The translations under genes and the position numbers were made by a program. Under the pieces are notes generated by a model. The model made no database searches. It saw only the letters and a program-made list of their open reading frames with translations, and was not told the origin of the DNA. Of a DNA stretch of 64,000 nucleotides, positions 53,948-62,911 are shown piece after piece; position 1 is the stretch's first letter, and every line of letters starts with the position of its first letter. Source of the DNA: Neobacillus niacini (GTDB lineage: Bacteria; Bacillota; Bacilli; Bacillales; Cytobacillaceae); contig NZ_JAMBOX010000003.1 of assembly GCF_023715785.1 (NCBI RefSeq), positions 62,001 to 126,000 on the forward strand, written 5' to 3'.

Positions 53948-54107
53948 ATAAAAACTGCACCTCCAATTGTTAGTGGTATGTCTAACAATTGGGGTGCAGT
54001 TCAGATGGCTTCGGGTGGTTTTCCCGTGTTTTTGACTGTTTTTTCAACCACAAAAAAATTATTATTTCTCTCCAAAAATTTGAGTGTCGCCAGTAGCATT
54101 GTTTAAA

Positions 54108-54725
54108 TTAGTTGTCCATTTTTATGGTGAATTCAAAACCAGTCAGCTTTGTATTGTAGGGTGTTTTAGTTTCTTGAAAGACTAATTTTGTTTTAGACAA
54201 GTGGTCTGGTAAAGGCGGCGATACAATAAAAGTAAATGAGGTATGTCCTCCCGAGCCGCCTCCTCCTTCATTTCGGCAGTCGTATTCCGTCCCTTCTCCA
54301 TCGTCCACGGTAAGGCTAAACCAGTTATGGTCCAAAAAATCCCTCGGGTTTTCATCGGAATCATCCCGATCAATCGTAAGGTGAACCACACTGGCATTTT
54401 GGAATTGACGGACAAATGTTACCGTGTAAAATAAATCATCCTTTTCAAATGATTTTAAGATCGGAATATTTTTAACAAACCCTTCTGGCTCTACAATAGG
54501 TTTAAATAATTCCTCGTTATAAAAATGGCCAAAAACGCCATTTAAGAAGAGCTCATATAAATCATATTTTTTTGACCACTTGTTGATAAGCTGTTCGGTT
54601 GGAAAACCAGGATTATTGTTTGTAAGGTCTTTCCGCTGCTTGATAAGCTTGCATATTTGCTCATCAATGTCCTCAATTCGACTATCATAATGTTCTGTTG
54701 GTGGTTCAAATCCCATTCGTTTCAT
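54108..54725 (-). CDS. hypothetical protein
   Basis: 205 residues, not recognised. N-terminal helical segment (DSRIEDIDEQICKLIKQRKDL, chorismate-mutase-like helix) followed by a beta-rich domain with a GGGGSGGH loop. No signal peptide. AAGGAGGCGG precedes the ATG. It is third in a leftward group with a small membrane protein and the YcdB-like protein. Confidence 0.6.
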   Translation of the reverse strand: MKRMGFEPPTEHYDSRIEDIDEQICKLIKQRKDLTNNNPGFPTEQLINKWSKKYDLYELFLNGVFGHFYNEELFKPIVEPEGFVKNIPILKSFEKDDLFYTVTFVRQFQNASVVHLTIDRDDSDENPRDFLDHNWFSLTVDDGEGTEYDCRNEGGGGSGGHTSFTFIVSPPLPDHLSKTKLVFQETKTPYNTKLTGFEFTIKMDN

Positions 54726-54738
54726 ATTTTCCGCCTCC

Positions 54739-54939
54739 TTATATATGTTTGTTTAAGGCTCGCTTTATATCAAAAAAACCTACAGTTCCACAAATCAAAA
54801 CCCCTAAGGCCAAAATTACGGTAAAAAACCAATTATCTCCCCAACTTACCACTACACTATACAAACAAGCCAATGCCGTGATGGACGCAGCGTATTTCGA
54901 TCTCCACTTTTTCAGTTTATGAGATTTTCCATTATTCAT
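54739..54939 (-). CDS. small membrane protein
   Basis: 66 residues with two transmembrane helices (about 17-33 and 37-56) and basic ends (KSHKLKKWRSKY). AGGTGA overlaps the upstream gene's end, so translation is coupled to it. Function unknown. Confidence 0.6.
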   Translation of the reverse strand: MNNGKSHKLKKWRSKYAASITALACLYSVVVSWGDNWFFTVILALGVLICGTVGFFDIKRALNKHI

Positions 54940-54946
54940 ATTTCAC

Positions 54947-56218
54947 CTACAAATCCTTTAATGCTACAACTTCTCCGGTTGAAGCATTCACTCCAAACTG
55001 GCAGTCGAATTTTCCGCACAAAACATATTGTTTTCTATCGAAGTCATAAACATAATAAGGATTTAGTTCAAACTGATCATTCAGTTTTTCATATGCTTCT
55101 TCTTTCGAAATCATGATTGGGCCGGGAGCTTGGAATTGGTCATACATTTCCAGCATCGGCTTATTATCCATATAATTTACCGCTCTAAGGGTCTTTGCAT
55201 CAATGATGATCATGAGTTTCCTTTGAAACACATGCTGACTTTGTTTATTTGCTCTTAAAATAGCATGAATGTATCCTTTTTCACGATGAAGTGTTTTTAG
55301 CATCCATTTACCTGTATCATTTGGATATTCCTGGCGTAAAAAGTCTTTAACTTCGCTTATACATTTCTCCTGCTCTGCTTTTGTGATGGGAGATGAATCG
55401 GGTGATGGTTCCAAAGAAAATGCCTGGTCTTCCGAAATATCCTTCATCCATTTTATTTCTTTTCTGTCAAACGGTCGATCTAACGGTTCATCCCAATGAA
55501 TGGTTTTGTTGATTTTTAGATATGAATTTACATCCGCAATGATTTCAAATGGAATCGTTGATGCCCCATCATTTTCAACATAGATCTCTTCCAAGGCATA
55601 TATAGGAATTAATCTTTCCTGTTCAAATGAAGGAAAATGAAGCAATTTCAATTGTCCTCTAGCTATGTGTTCTATTTTTCCAAGGGAAAGTGAATAGTTT
55701 TCTTCCCTAATCCATTCTCTTACAGGAAATTGGCCATAGGCAGAGAAAGAGGTGAGCTTCCCTTCCAAATCAAATTTAACTTCAATAGACCCTGAAGGAG
55801 AAAACGGAACACCATTATAGCATCCGATAAATTGAAGTTCTCCTTCCTCCTCTTTATGTAATTGAAATTGTTTCCCATATTTCAATCCTGTTTCTTGTTC
55901 AATCCATTTTATTATTGCCTTTGTATCCAGATTGGCAAACGTAATCCCATCTTTGGCATAGGTCTTGCCCAACACAAATATAGCACTCTCAAACTTACGG
56001 GTATTCACATTGATCTCAATACTTGCTGTACCTTCAGGGTTTGAGTCATCATCCTCATGTACAGTTTCATGCTTCGGAAACCACTCCATACTAAGCGTAT
56101 AGCTGGTTTCATTGAAGATGTTAACATTGCGATAAAGACGATGACGTTGTAAGTAGTAGTTGCTTAACCCAAACTTTATCTTTGTAAATTCAATTAATTC
56201 TTGTATTCTTCTATCCAC
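54947..56218 (-). CDS. YcdB/YcdC-like PepSY-related protein
   Basis: 423 residues without signal peptide or membrane segment. Repeated units of PepSY/YPEB type: GSIEVKFDLEGKLTSFSAYGQFP, RKLMIIIDAKTLRAVNYMD and a C-terminal FGVNASTGEVVALKD. Such modules bind peptidases or inhibit them. GTG start with AGGAGGAG upstream. First gene of a three-gene leftward group. Precise role unknown. Confidence 0.65.
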   Translation of the reverse strand: MDRRIQELIEFTKIKFGLSNYYLQRHRLYRNVNIFNETSYTLSMEWFPKHETVHEDDDSNPEGTASIEINVNTRKFESAIFVLGKTYAKDGITFANLDTKAIIKWIEQETGLKYGKQFQLHKEEEGELQFIGCYNGVPFSPSGSIEVKFDLEGKLTSFSAYGQFPVREWIREENYSLSLGKIEHIARGQLKLLHFPSFEQERLIPIYALEEIYVENDGASTIPFEIIADVNSYLKINKTIHWDEPLDRPFDRKEIKWMKDISEDQAFSLEPSPDSSPITKAEQEKCISEVKDFLRQEYPNDTGKWMLKTLHREKGYIHAILRANKQSQHVFQRKLMIIIDAKTLRAVNYMDNKPMLEMYDQFQAPGPIMISKEEAYEKLNDQFELNPYYVYDFDRKQYVLCGKFDCQFGVNASTGEVVALKDL

Positions 56219-56627
56219 TTGCCTATCTCCTCCTAAATTTTGGGTATGCAGCCGTTAAGGAAGGTTGTTAATTTTCTCTTTTGATATTAGTAACAACCAA
56301 TAAGATAATGACAATTCATGTTGTATACAATAAAGTTAACTGGAAATTCCTTCTACCTCTAATCCTATCATCCAAAAAGAAAATACGCCATGAATCCGTA
56401 GAGAGCTTCTTGTTGTTTTTCTTTTTCTTTTTCTTTTTCTTTTTGCCCACCTATCGTATAACGATACGTGAACGAGTCGTCAAGCTTATTACCTCTAATA
56501 ATTAGATAAATCATTTTCCTGCCTTTCCCCTGGGCTCATCTCATCAAAAATATGTAACCAAAATATACAACCCTGTCCTTTTCTCCCCAAAAACTGTATA
56601 TAGAGGGTGAGAGGAGGTGAGGGACTC
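56219..56627. other. non-coding stretch with a TTTTTC microsatellite
   Basis: No convincing gene. At 56416-56444 there are four TTTTTC units plus a final TTTTT, a hexanucleotide repeat. The right end holds the ribosome site of the DUF1659 gene (GAGGAGGTGA). Confidence 0.7.
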
Positions 56628-56846
56628 ATGGCACAGGGATTATTAGAAGGCACTAAGCTTCGCTTGGTGTTTGAAGCAGGGTTGGACGACCTTGGCAAAC
56701 CAATCTACAAATCCAAGACGTTTAGCAATGTGATGAAGGATGTGACGGTGGATCAGTTATTCCAGGCATCGCAGGCGATTGCCTCTTTATGCAACGACCC
56801 GCTAAACAAAACAGAACGTAACGACAGCACTGAAATCACCGCTTAA
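56628..56846 (+). CDS. DUF1659 family small protein
   Basis: 72 residues: GTKLRLVFEAGLDDLGKPIYKSKTF and a C-terminal helix TVDQLFQASQAIASLC. DUF1659 genes in bacilli are regularly followed by a DUF2922 gene, as here. ATG 56628 has GAGGAGGTGA upstream. Function unknown; the pair may form a complex. Confidence 0.88.
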   Translation: MAQGLLEGTKLRLVFEAGLDDLGKPIYKSKTFSNVMKDVTVDQLFQASQAIASLCNDPLNKTERNDSTEITA

Positions 56847-56918
56847 TTCTGAAGCCGATGATTAATCTGGTGCCCACCCGTCAAAGCGGCGGCCGGCATC
56901 ACAAAGGAGGTGAATAAC

Positions 56919-57137
56919 ATGGCAAAAACATTGGAATTGCAATTTGGCACTGAGCTGGGCAAAACCGCCCGCCTTTCCTTGGACAATCCGAAGGAACCAA
57001 TTGACGAAGCAGCCGTCAAGCAGGCGATGGAGCAAATCATTGCAGCGGCGGTTTTCACATCGGCCGGTGGCAGATACGTGGAGGCCAAAGGCGCCCGTGT
57101 CATCGATCGCAATATCGTAGAATATGAGATTGTTTAA
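56919..57137 (+). CDS. DUF2922 family small protein
   Basis: 72 residues: AKTLELQFGTELGKTARLSLDNPK, DEAAVKQAMEQIIAAAVF and C-terminal ARVIDRNIVEYEIV, the DUF2922 pattern. AAAGGAGGTGA precedes ATG 56919. It follows the DUF1659 gene by 72 bases. Both proteins are about 72 residues with a similar strand-helix layout, suggesting common origin. Confidence 0.88.
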   Translation: MAKTLELQFGTELGKTARLSLDNPKEPIDEAAVKQAMEQIIAAAVFTSAGGRYVEAKGARVIDRNIVEYEIV

Positions 57138-57359
57138 TGAGCGGAGGCAGTAACACGTTTAACCAACTTAAATGTTACAGTTATTCCAATAAATATTTTT
57201 TAAACGATCCATTTGAGTAGGAAACATTTCTTTATCACAGCATCAACCTAGTAAGGAATTTCTTATGATTCTTTTTAATTAAAGAGTTACTTTTTTTCAG
57301 CTTACAAAAACAGAAATATTTATTTAATTCCCACTGAAAAAATGCAATAATATGGAAAA

Positions 57360-57386
57360 GGAAGCAGAGAACCGTCCCCTGCTTCC
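57360..57386. repeat. interspersed palindrome, copy 1
   Basis: Arms GGAAGCAG (57360-57367) and CTGCTTCC (57379-57386) around AGAACCGTCCC. Related copies lie at 60054-60079 and 63113-63138. Confidence 0.75.
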
Positions 57387-57406
57387 GATTATGGTGAGGT
57401 GAATAT

Positions 57407-57955
57407 ATGAATTATCCATACCCAAGACAACGTATCTTTGGCATATTTCTGATTGCAGTTGGTTTCAGTATGGGTTTATCTACTTTCTTTGGGAATGATC
57501 AATTCCCGCAGGTTGGAATTTTTATCCTAGGCTATATTGCTAGCTTAATAGGGATTATGTTTAATTCTCGCTTAAGGCGAAAATTAGCAATTGGCAATTC
57601 CACCCCGAAACAAGAAAAGGCTTCTAAATTCGCATTAATCTTTGTGTCTTTAGCATGTGGAATCACTGGTTCAGTGTTAAATAGTTCGGGCGATTACCGC
57701 TTAATCTGGATGCTCATTTTATTATTTGTAGGGCTTCATTTTATTCCATTTACCGTTGTTCATGGAAAATTCGCCTTATTTTTAGGTATATTCACCACTT
57801 TAAATGCATGTTTCGGGCTTTTATTACCAAATGTATCATTTTATGTTTTTGGAGCCATCGATAGTATCATCAAAATAGTATTCGGAATTTTATTAATTAA
57901 ATACAGTCCTAATAGGCTAAGTATTGACTATGCCCAAACTGTTATTAACAAATAG
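57407..57955 (+). CDS. hypothetical membrane protein
   Basis: 182 residues with about six transmembrane helices and a short polar loop at 60-75. Not recognised as a named family. GTGAGGTGAATAT precedes the ATG. Single gene closed by a terminator. Confidence 0.65.
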   Translation: MNYPYPRQRIFGIFLIAVGFSMGLSTFFGNDQFPQVGIFILGYIASLIGIMFNSRLRRKLAIGNSTPKQEKASKFALIFVSLACGITGSVLNSSGDYRLIWMLILLFVGLHFIPFTVVHGKFALFLGIFTTLNACFGLLLPNVSFYVFGAIDSIIKIVFGILLIKYSPNRLSIDYAQTVINK

Positions 57956-57979
57956 TAGAATTCCATTTAGTAAAAAAAT

Positions 57980-58014
57980 GGTACGGCCGTTTGACTACGA
58001 AGCCGTACCGTTTT
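57980..58014 (+). terminator. terminator of the preceding membrane protein gene
   Basis: GGTACGGC (57980-57987) and GCCGTACC (58002-58009), then GTTTTC. A-run on the left allows function in both directions. Confidence 0.7.
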
Positions 58015-58041
58015 CGAATAGAAGCTGCGGATTATTTCATT

Positions 58042-58383
58042 TTAAAAGGAACTGCGTTGTTCTACACTTCTTTCCACAATTCCCACCATATCAGCCTCGG
58101 CACCGAGACTAAAATTTATGAAGACACCCTGTCCCCCTCCGGCACCAATGGCCGAAATAAAAATATTATTGTTTTGACCTACTACAGTCAGGCTCAAACT
58201 TGCTCTGTTTCCATTCCTCATAAAATATTTATCATAAACTCTAACAGCAACTTTCGTGTCTCCCATTGTGTAGTTGCTTTCATCAACTAATTTCATACTT
58301 ATTCCGCTATTACCAATATCGTGTTCCAAATGATGAATCACTTCCTCAAATTGACCAATAATTGTCTTTTCATATTTTGCCAT
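58042..58383 (-). CDS. DUF6054 family protein
   Basis: 113 residues from ATG 58383 (MAKYEKTIIG); the frame also opens at GTG 58431, four bases after the upstream stop, so a coupled start is possible. Blocks TKVAVRVYDKYFMRNGNRASLSLTVVG and SAIGAGGGQGVFI match DUF6054 as recalled. Cytoplasmic, function unknown. Downstream partner of the metalloprotease/TPR gene. Confidence 0.65.
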   Translation of the reverse strand: MAKYEKTIIGQFEEVIHHLEHDIGNSGISMKLVDESNYTMGDTKVAVRVYDKYFMRNGNRASLSLTVVGQNNNIFISAIGAGGGQGVFINFSLGAEADMVGIVERSVEQRSSF

Positions 58384-58434
58384 GCTTACTTCGGCCTCCC
58401 CAACATTATTTTCTTCCGAAAAACCCAACACTCC

Positions 58435-59955
58435 TTATAATAATTTTTGAACTCTTATATCATCAGGATATTTTTCGGCTAGAATTTTATATAATTCATT
58501 TTGAATTTCTTTATAGTTGATAAAGTCCTCTTTAAATAATAATTCATAGCCCGCAATTGGATCGTTAGAGTTAATCTTTCGGACAGCCTCTGCATATTTC
58601 GCTGCATAGTCTCCTGAAGATTGATTTTTCGCTACAAGTTGTTCTGCCTCTTCCGCATAAATTAATGATTTATGCGGGTTGGACAAAAGATATAACTCGG
58701 AGAGTAAATGCAGTTGATAATCCTTTCTATCGACTTCCAATGTTTTGATTGCTTCTTCAAATTTGCCTTGCTTTACATAGGTATGTAGTAAGAAGTCGGC
58801 AGCGAAAGTATTTTTTGGATCGATTCGGAGAATATCCAAATAGATTGTCTCAGCTGTAGCGAAATCACCCTTTTTTCCAGCTTCCGCAGCTTGTTCTATT
58901 AAGCTATCAACACGTTTCTTTTCTTCCATAAATGATCCTTGGAACTCCTCAAAACTTTTGCCTGTAACCTTTTGAAATGCGGCATAAAATGAATGATCTT
59001 TTGCTGCGAGCAACAGTTCTGGAATTACTTTAGTTCCATGTCCTAGAACAAGTTCCCGAACGGCTATATAGCTTTGGAGATACGGATCATAACTCCCTTG
59101 CCTTGCGTGTTGAAAGTCTGCATTCGAATCAAGTTTTTTTAAGTCAAGTAACACATCAGGAACAATATCCACATTGGTATCCGAGTACCCAAAGAATTCA
59201 CCTATCCCCTCATGAAACCATGCGGGAATACTGTTTATAGAAATATTATTTTTGCTTAAAAATTGGTGGGTTCGATAATGGGCATATTCATGATAAAAGG
59301 TATGTTCAAATTCTGATTCTTGGATTAGTTTAGGTCCCAGGATATGGATTGATTGATTGTTATTTTGAAAAAATCCTACTGATTTTTCAAACCCTGAATT
59401 GAATGTTGGTATTTTTCTATTTTCATAAATGATAATGGTAAAAGAATCGGAGAATTTTCGGCCAAACAATTGATCCGCTTCTTCTTTTACTTGAGGATAA
59501 TAACTTTGCAGATTTGGGATGGATCCTTCTCCACCTTTAGGATATTTAATCGTAAGACCATCTACTTTTTCGGTAAGCAGATTATCCTCGTACCCAAGGG
59601 GAATAAACAAATTAGCAAGCACAAGTGTTTTTTCCTTAAACCCCAAATTCGATTGGGATATTTCTTTTTCTAATAATAGGTTAACGAGCGCCAGTCCGCT
59701 TATATATAACAGAAAAATAACGGAGAAAAGCAACAAACCAAGGGCCCCGATCCGGCTCTTAATATATAAAAAATTAATTTTCCCGGTAATCATTCCAAAA
59801 ATGCTGATAGTTAGAAGAACCATTATTAACACATTGATACCGAGGGCAATGATAATACCCGTGAAGCCATTTTGTGTCATAATCACGATAAAAACTAGAC
59901 CTAGTAAACTTATGAACAAACAAAGAAATAAAAGAAATTGCGCGATTTTTTTCAT
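58435..59955 (-). CDS. membrane zinc metalloprotease (peptidase MA-like) with TPR tail
   Basis: 506 residues. Three transmembrane helices in the first 105 residues, then an outer protease domain with the zinc motif HEYAH (about 222-226) and a following HEGIGEFFGY block holding the third ligand, as in Peptidase_MA proteins. The last 140 residues are helical TPR-type repeats (EAAEAGKKGDFATAETIYLD). ATG 59955 has AAAGGAG upstream; the longer frame is unsupported. It heads a two-gene unit with a DUF6054 gene. Substrate unknown. Confidence 0.82.
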   Translation of the reverse strand: MKKIAQFLLFLCLFISLLGLVFIVIMTQNGFTGIIIALGINVLIMVLLTISIFGMITGKINFLYIKSRIGALGLLLFSVIFLLYISGLALVNLLLEKEISQSNLGFKEKTLVLANLFIPLGYEDNLLTEKVDGLTIKYPKGGEGSIPNLQSYYPQVKEEADQLFGRKFSDSFTIIIYENRKIPTFNSGFEKSVGFFQNNNQSIHILGPKLIQESEFEHTFYHEYAHYRTHQFLSKNNISINSIPAWFHEGIGEFFGYSDTNVDIVPDVLLDLKKLDSNADFQHARQGSYDPYLQSYIAVRELVLGHGTKVIPELLLAAKDHSFYAAFQKVTGKSFEEFQGSFMEEKKRVDSLIEQAAEAGKKGDFATAETIYLDILRIDPKNTFAADFLLHTYVKQGKFEEAIKTLEVDRKDYQLHLLSELYLLSNPHKSLIYAEEAEQLVAKNQSSGDYAAKYAEAVRKINSNDPIAGYELLFKEDFINYKEIQNELYKILAEKYPDDIRVQKLL

Positions 59956-60053
59956 GGGGGCTCCTTTTATATTTATCAAAATCCCTGCTACCACTCATAT
60001 TAACATAATATCCCAATTATTTTTAAAAAAGTTTTAGAGACTTAACCCGATAA

Positions 60054-60079
60054 GAAGCAGAGAACCTTCCCCTGCTTCC
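60054..60079. repeat. interspersed palindrome, copy 2
   Basis: GAAGCAG (60054-60060) and CTGCTTC (60072-60078) around AGAACCTTCCC, one base different from the centre of copy 1 at 57360. Confidence 0.7.
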
Positions 60080-60204
60080 TTTATATTTAAATTCCATTTT
60101 TTATATCATATCAACTTGGTTAATATTAAGTCCATCGTAATTTAGATAAGGTTGCCATTGTAGTTCGCTTGTTATGTAACTGTGGGGATAATTTAATAAA
60201 CGCA

Positions 60205-60233
60205 TTCACAATTATGGAATAATTCGTTATAAT
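60205..60233 (+). promoter_or_regulatory. sigma-A promoter of the gene at 60302
   Basis: TTCACA (60205-60210), 17-base spacer, TATAAT (60228-60233), leaving a leader of about 60 bases. Confidence 0.65.
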
Positions 60234-60301
60234 TAGTGTAAAATTACACGATGGTTTGTTGGTGAAACCGGTGGAAAATTTTAAACAAATGAGGGGTATT
60301 C

Positions 60302-61012
60302 ATGAAAAAAACAGTCATTGGCATTCTACTATTACTATTTCTTATTGTAATATCTTTTAATGTTTTTCAGTATTGGAAAAGTAATAGTCATTCAGAAATA
60401 GTATCGGGCTTAAAAGGAAGCATTTATTATACTGAAAGAGTAGATGGAGTACTCACCCTATTCAAATCGGATGCCACACTTCAAAATAAAATACTACTAT
60501 ACAGCCATAAAGGGAAAGGTAAAGACAGTTACGGAGGCCATAATGATAATATTATCGATTTTAATTACGATAAAACCAGTCAAACCATTTATTTTATTGC
60601 TATGAATAAGGGTTCCTGGTCCTTGTTTTCCTTAAAGGAAGGAGATGTTCAACCGATTTTGCTGCGGGAAGAGGATATGTTAACCAAAACTGACTATATC
60701 CAAAATCAATTTGATCATCTTTCTGTTTCTTCAAGGCAAGGATCCATTTACTCAAAAGAAAATAAAAAGGAAAAGATAATAAAAAAATTCTATGGAATTT
60801 ATGATGGAAAATTTACCGGGTATGGACCTATTGGTTTTTCACCGGATGGAAAATATTTAGTTTATTATTCGATGGAACATTTAACCCCCTTTGGAACTCT
60901 ATTAGAAGGTATTTTTAAAAACAAAGTTGGGAACATGTATATAATGGACTTATCAACGATGAAATCGACCAAATATTTAGATGCCTCCCAAATCCAATGG
61001 ATAATAGACTAG
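60302..61012 (+). CDS. membrane-anchored hypothetical protein, beta-propeller-like
   Basis: 236 residues with an N-terminal transmembrane anchor (about 5-25) and an outer domain of short beta repeats: KGSIYYTERVDGVLTLFK, SQTIYFIAMNKGSWSLFSL, GPIGFSPDGKYLVYYSM, MYIMDLSTMKSTKYL. These resemble TolB/DPP-type propeller blades, though only part of a propeller would fit. GAGGGG precedes the ATG. Function unknown. Confidence 0.6.
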   Translation: MKKTVIGILLLLFLIVISFNVFQYWKSNSHSEIVSGLKGSIYYTERVDGVLTLFKSDATLQNKILLYSHKGKGKDSYGGHNDNIIDFNYDKTSQTIYFIAMNKGSWSLFSLKEGDVQPILLREEDMLTKTDYIQNQFDHLSVSSRQGSIYSKENKKEKIIKKFYGIYDGKFTGYGPIGFSPDGKYLVYYSMEHLTPFGTLLEGIFKNKVGNMYIMDLSTMKSTKYLDASQIQWIID

Positions 61013-61033
61013 CTGGATGGTTTCCAATTAAAT

Positions 61034-61080
61034 AGCCGAAAATAGGCAAGGAACAAACAAGATCCTGCCTATTTTCGGCT
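61034..61080 (+). terminator. long hairpin terminator
   Basis: Perfect 15-base arms AGCCGAAAATAGGCA (61034-61048) and TGCCTATTTTCGGCT (61066-61080), loop with an extra GGA/TCC pairing. Downstream T-run is weak. Confidence 0.7.
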
Positions 61081-61174
61081 AATTGAATCTATTGAACAAA
61101 GTCAACTCGTATCCTTTGCTCGAACAGCTTTAATCATTGCATGGCGAGTTTTTTGCATTATGATGTATATATTT

Positions 61175-62566
61175 CTAGATTCCCGGAATGAAGAGTGTCA
61201 TATCCTCCCCATCTACCGTACTTTGCAAAGCATAAACAGGTTGATAAAAACCTTTAGAATCTAGATAGTAGCTTACCTCTATTTTATGGATATGTAAGGT
61301 TTTGATCCTTTTATTTTCAGAGAAATATTTAAATTTCCCTTCTAAAATTTCTTTATATGCTTCTTGTTCGCTTTTTATTTCAACATCCCTTACCTTGTCA
61401 TAGGTTACGAACTGATTGTCAATCCTCTTCACTGTTCCATCACTATAATAATTTACCGATAATGATCCATCTATTAGCTGATTTGCTACTACCCTCTTAT
61501 TTACCGTCCACTTAAACGTACCAGTTTCGACTTTTTGAAAATATGTATCTTGCGGAAGATCTATCCCAAACTTTGTTAATTCTTCTTTTAAGGTTGATTC
61601 ATCTGCATCTTTTAATTCTTTATCCTCATCGAAGCTTGAAAAATCTGTGTAACGATAACTTCCATCTAAGTATTTGAACCATATATTATGAGACCTCTCG
61701 CGTCCGAACCAATACACCCCTTCATCTTGATAGGAAATAACCTCCATATTCGATGTGTCGAGATGTAATCTTTTAGAAAAATCTTTGACAAATGCATCAG
61801 CAGCAGTCTTCGTATAACTTGGTGCTTTATATACAGGAACTGTCATTTTATTATCGTTGAGCTTTACATCCATGGTAACTGTCGCTTTTGACATTTCAGT
61901 TTTATGAATAGGCACAATGGAAAGATTGCCAAATTCCTTTAAATGGTAAAACGTAAGTATACCTCCGAATGAGATGGCTACCAGCAATAAAGGCGAAAAA
62001 CAGATAATTGCTTTCTTTACTTCCTTTTCTTTTATCCTGATGAGGCCCTTGAGTATACCATATCCAATAATTGCACCCAGCAGATTATGAAACAGATCAT
62101 CCAATTCAAAAATTCCGAATCCCGTTATTAATTGGAAACTTTCAATAGATAGGGTAAATAGCAATGCTGCTCCGAATGTCCAAATAGCTTTTTGAAATCG
62201 CGAATGTAATAATGGCAAAAGTATACCAAACGGTACAAACATGAAAATATTTAAAAGCAGAAACTGCCAATTCCTTACCCTAAAGCTGTACCAAGCTTCC
62301 CGATAGGAACTAAGAAAAGATAAGTTCATACTCCCCTGAAAATTTGAACCTCTGTTTAAAAAAGTCACTCCAATCACCATGATGACATATCCGGCAAACA
62401 ATCCTCCAAACAGCAATTGTTTCTTAGGAAGTCTTTTTTTTCCGCCAAAGAATTTCCTGTAAAAAACGAAATATCCTAAAAAGAAAAGAATCCCCAATAC
62501 AATTACCGAGATTGCCGCAAGAAAAAAATAATCCCTAACAATACTCGTGATTTCTTGTAATCTCAT
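61175..62566 (-). CDS. VanZ-family membrane protein with extracellular C-terminal domain
   Basis: 463 residues. The first 215 hold six transmembrane helices and the VanZ pattern NIFMFVPFGILLPLL...ESFQLITGFGIFELDDLFHNLLG. The remaining 250 residues, beyond a last helix near 200, form an outer domain with PepSY/YcdB-like repeats (KDADESTLKEELTKFGIDLP, YKEILEGKFKYF). VanZ alone gives low teicoplanin resistance in enterococci; in bacilli the role is unknown. AAGGAGATAGAAA precedes the ATG. Confidence 0.82.
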   Translation of the reverse strand: MRLQEITSIVRDYFFLAAISVIVLGILFFLGYFVFYRKFFGGKKRLPKKQLLFGGLFAGYVIMVIGVTFLNRGSNFQGSMNLSFLSSYREAWYSFRVRNWQFLLLNIFMFVPFGILLPLLHSRFQKAIWTFGAALLFTLSIESFQLITGFGIFELDDLFHNLLGAIIGYGILKGLIRIKEKEVKKAIICFSPLLLVAISFGGILTFYHLKEFGNLSIVPIHKTEMSKATVTMDVKLNDNKMTVPVYKAPSYTKTAADAFVKDFSKRLHLDTSNMEVISYQDEGVYWFGRERSHNIWFKYLDGSYRYTDFSSFDEDKELKDADESTLKEELTKFGIDLPQDTYFQKVETGTFKWTVNKRVVANQLIDGSLSVNYYSDGTVKRIDNQFVTYDKVRDVEIKSEQEAYKEILEGKFKYFSENKRIKTLHIHKIEVSYYLDSKGFYQPVYALQSTVDGEDMTLFIPGI

Positions 62567-62721
62567 TTTCTATCTCCTTCCACATTTTTCATAACTTTTT
62601 CATCATGATGGATGGTCCTTATACCAGTAACAATAGATAGACGATTTTACTTTTGATATAGTTTTAAAAGAATAGGCTCTATTATTATTTATTTTTGCTT
62701 TTTTGTATAGGTATGAGAATT

Positions 62722-62911
62722 AATAAGCGGAGAATTTCCGTTAATGTATATTGTTGAGGCTTAAGAGGCTGAAATAAGCGGAGATTTGCCCTTATTTGGA
62801 GCTATTAACCTGAATAATCAAAGATTTTGACAAGATAAGCGGAAAAACTCCGCTTATTTTTAGAGATAAAATAAGGAACTCCCAAAATAACCGGAATTTC
62901 TCCGTCTATTT
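62722..62911. repeat. cluster of four imperfect palindromes of AATAAGCGGA type
   Basis: Units start near 62722, 62773, 62834 and 62885, 50-62 bases apart. The clearest (62834-62862) pairs ATAAGCGGA with TCCGCTTAT; the others keep AATAAGCGGAGA or AATAACCGGA with TCCG on the right. They lie between the VanZ gene and a truncated peptidase remnant. Confidence 0.75.

Larger units (their letters stand above)
52567..54003 (-). mobile_element. IS3-family insertion sequence (IS150-type), complete
   Basis: 1437 bp with terminal inverted repeats 52567-52593 and 53977-54003, 22 of 27 bases matching, each ending in GTTAGACATA inward. A 3-bp direct repeat GAT lies on both sides (52564-52566 and 54004-54006), as produced by IS150-group elements. 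It encodes OrfA and OrfB in overlapping frames with an A6G slip site. All parts look intact, so it may be recent and active. Confidence 0.93.
59956..60301. other. intergenic region with interspersed palindrome and promoter
   Basis: No gene seen. It holds a repeat copy at 60054-60079 and a sigma-A-type promoter at 60205-60233, listed separately. Confidence 0.6.

Noticed and set aside
62722-62911. CRISPR array
   Set aside because: The units are imperfect palindromes with uneven spacing and differing sequence, and no cas genes are near.
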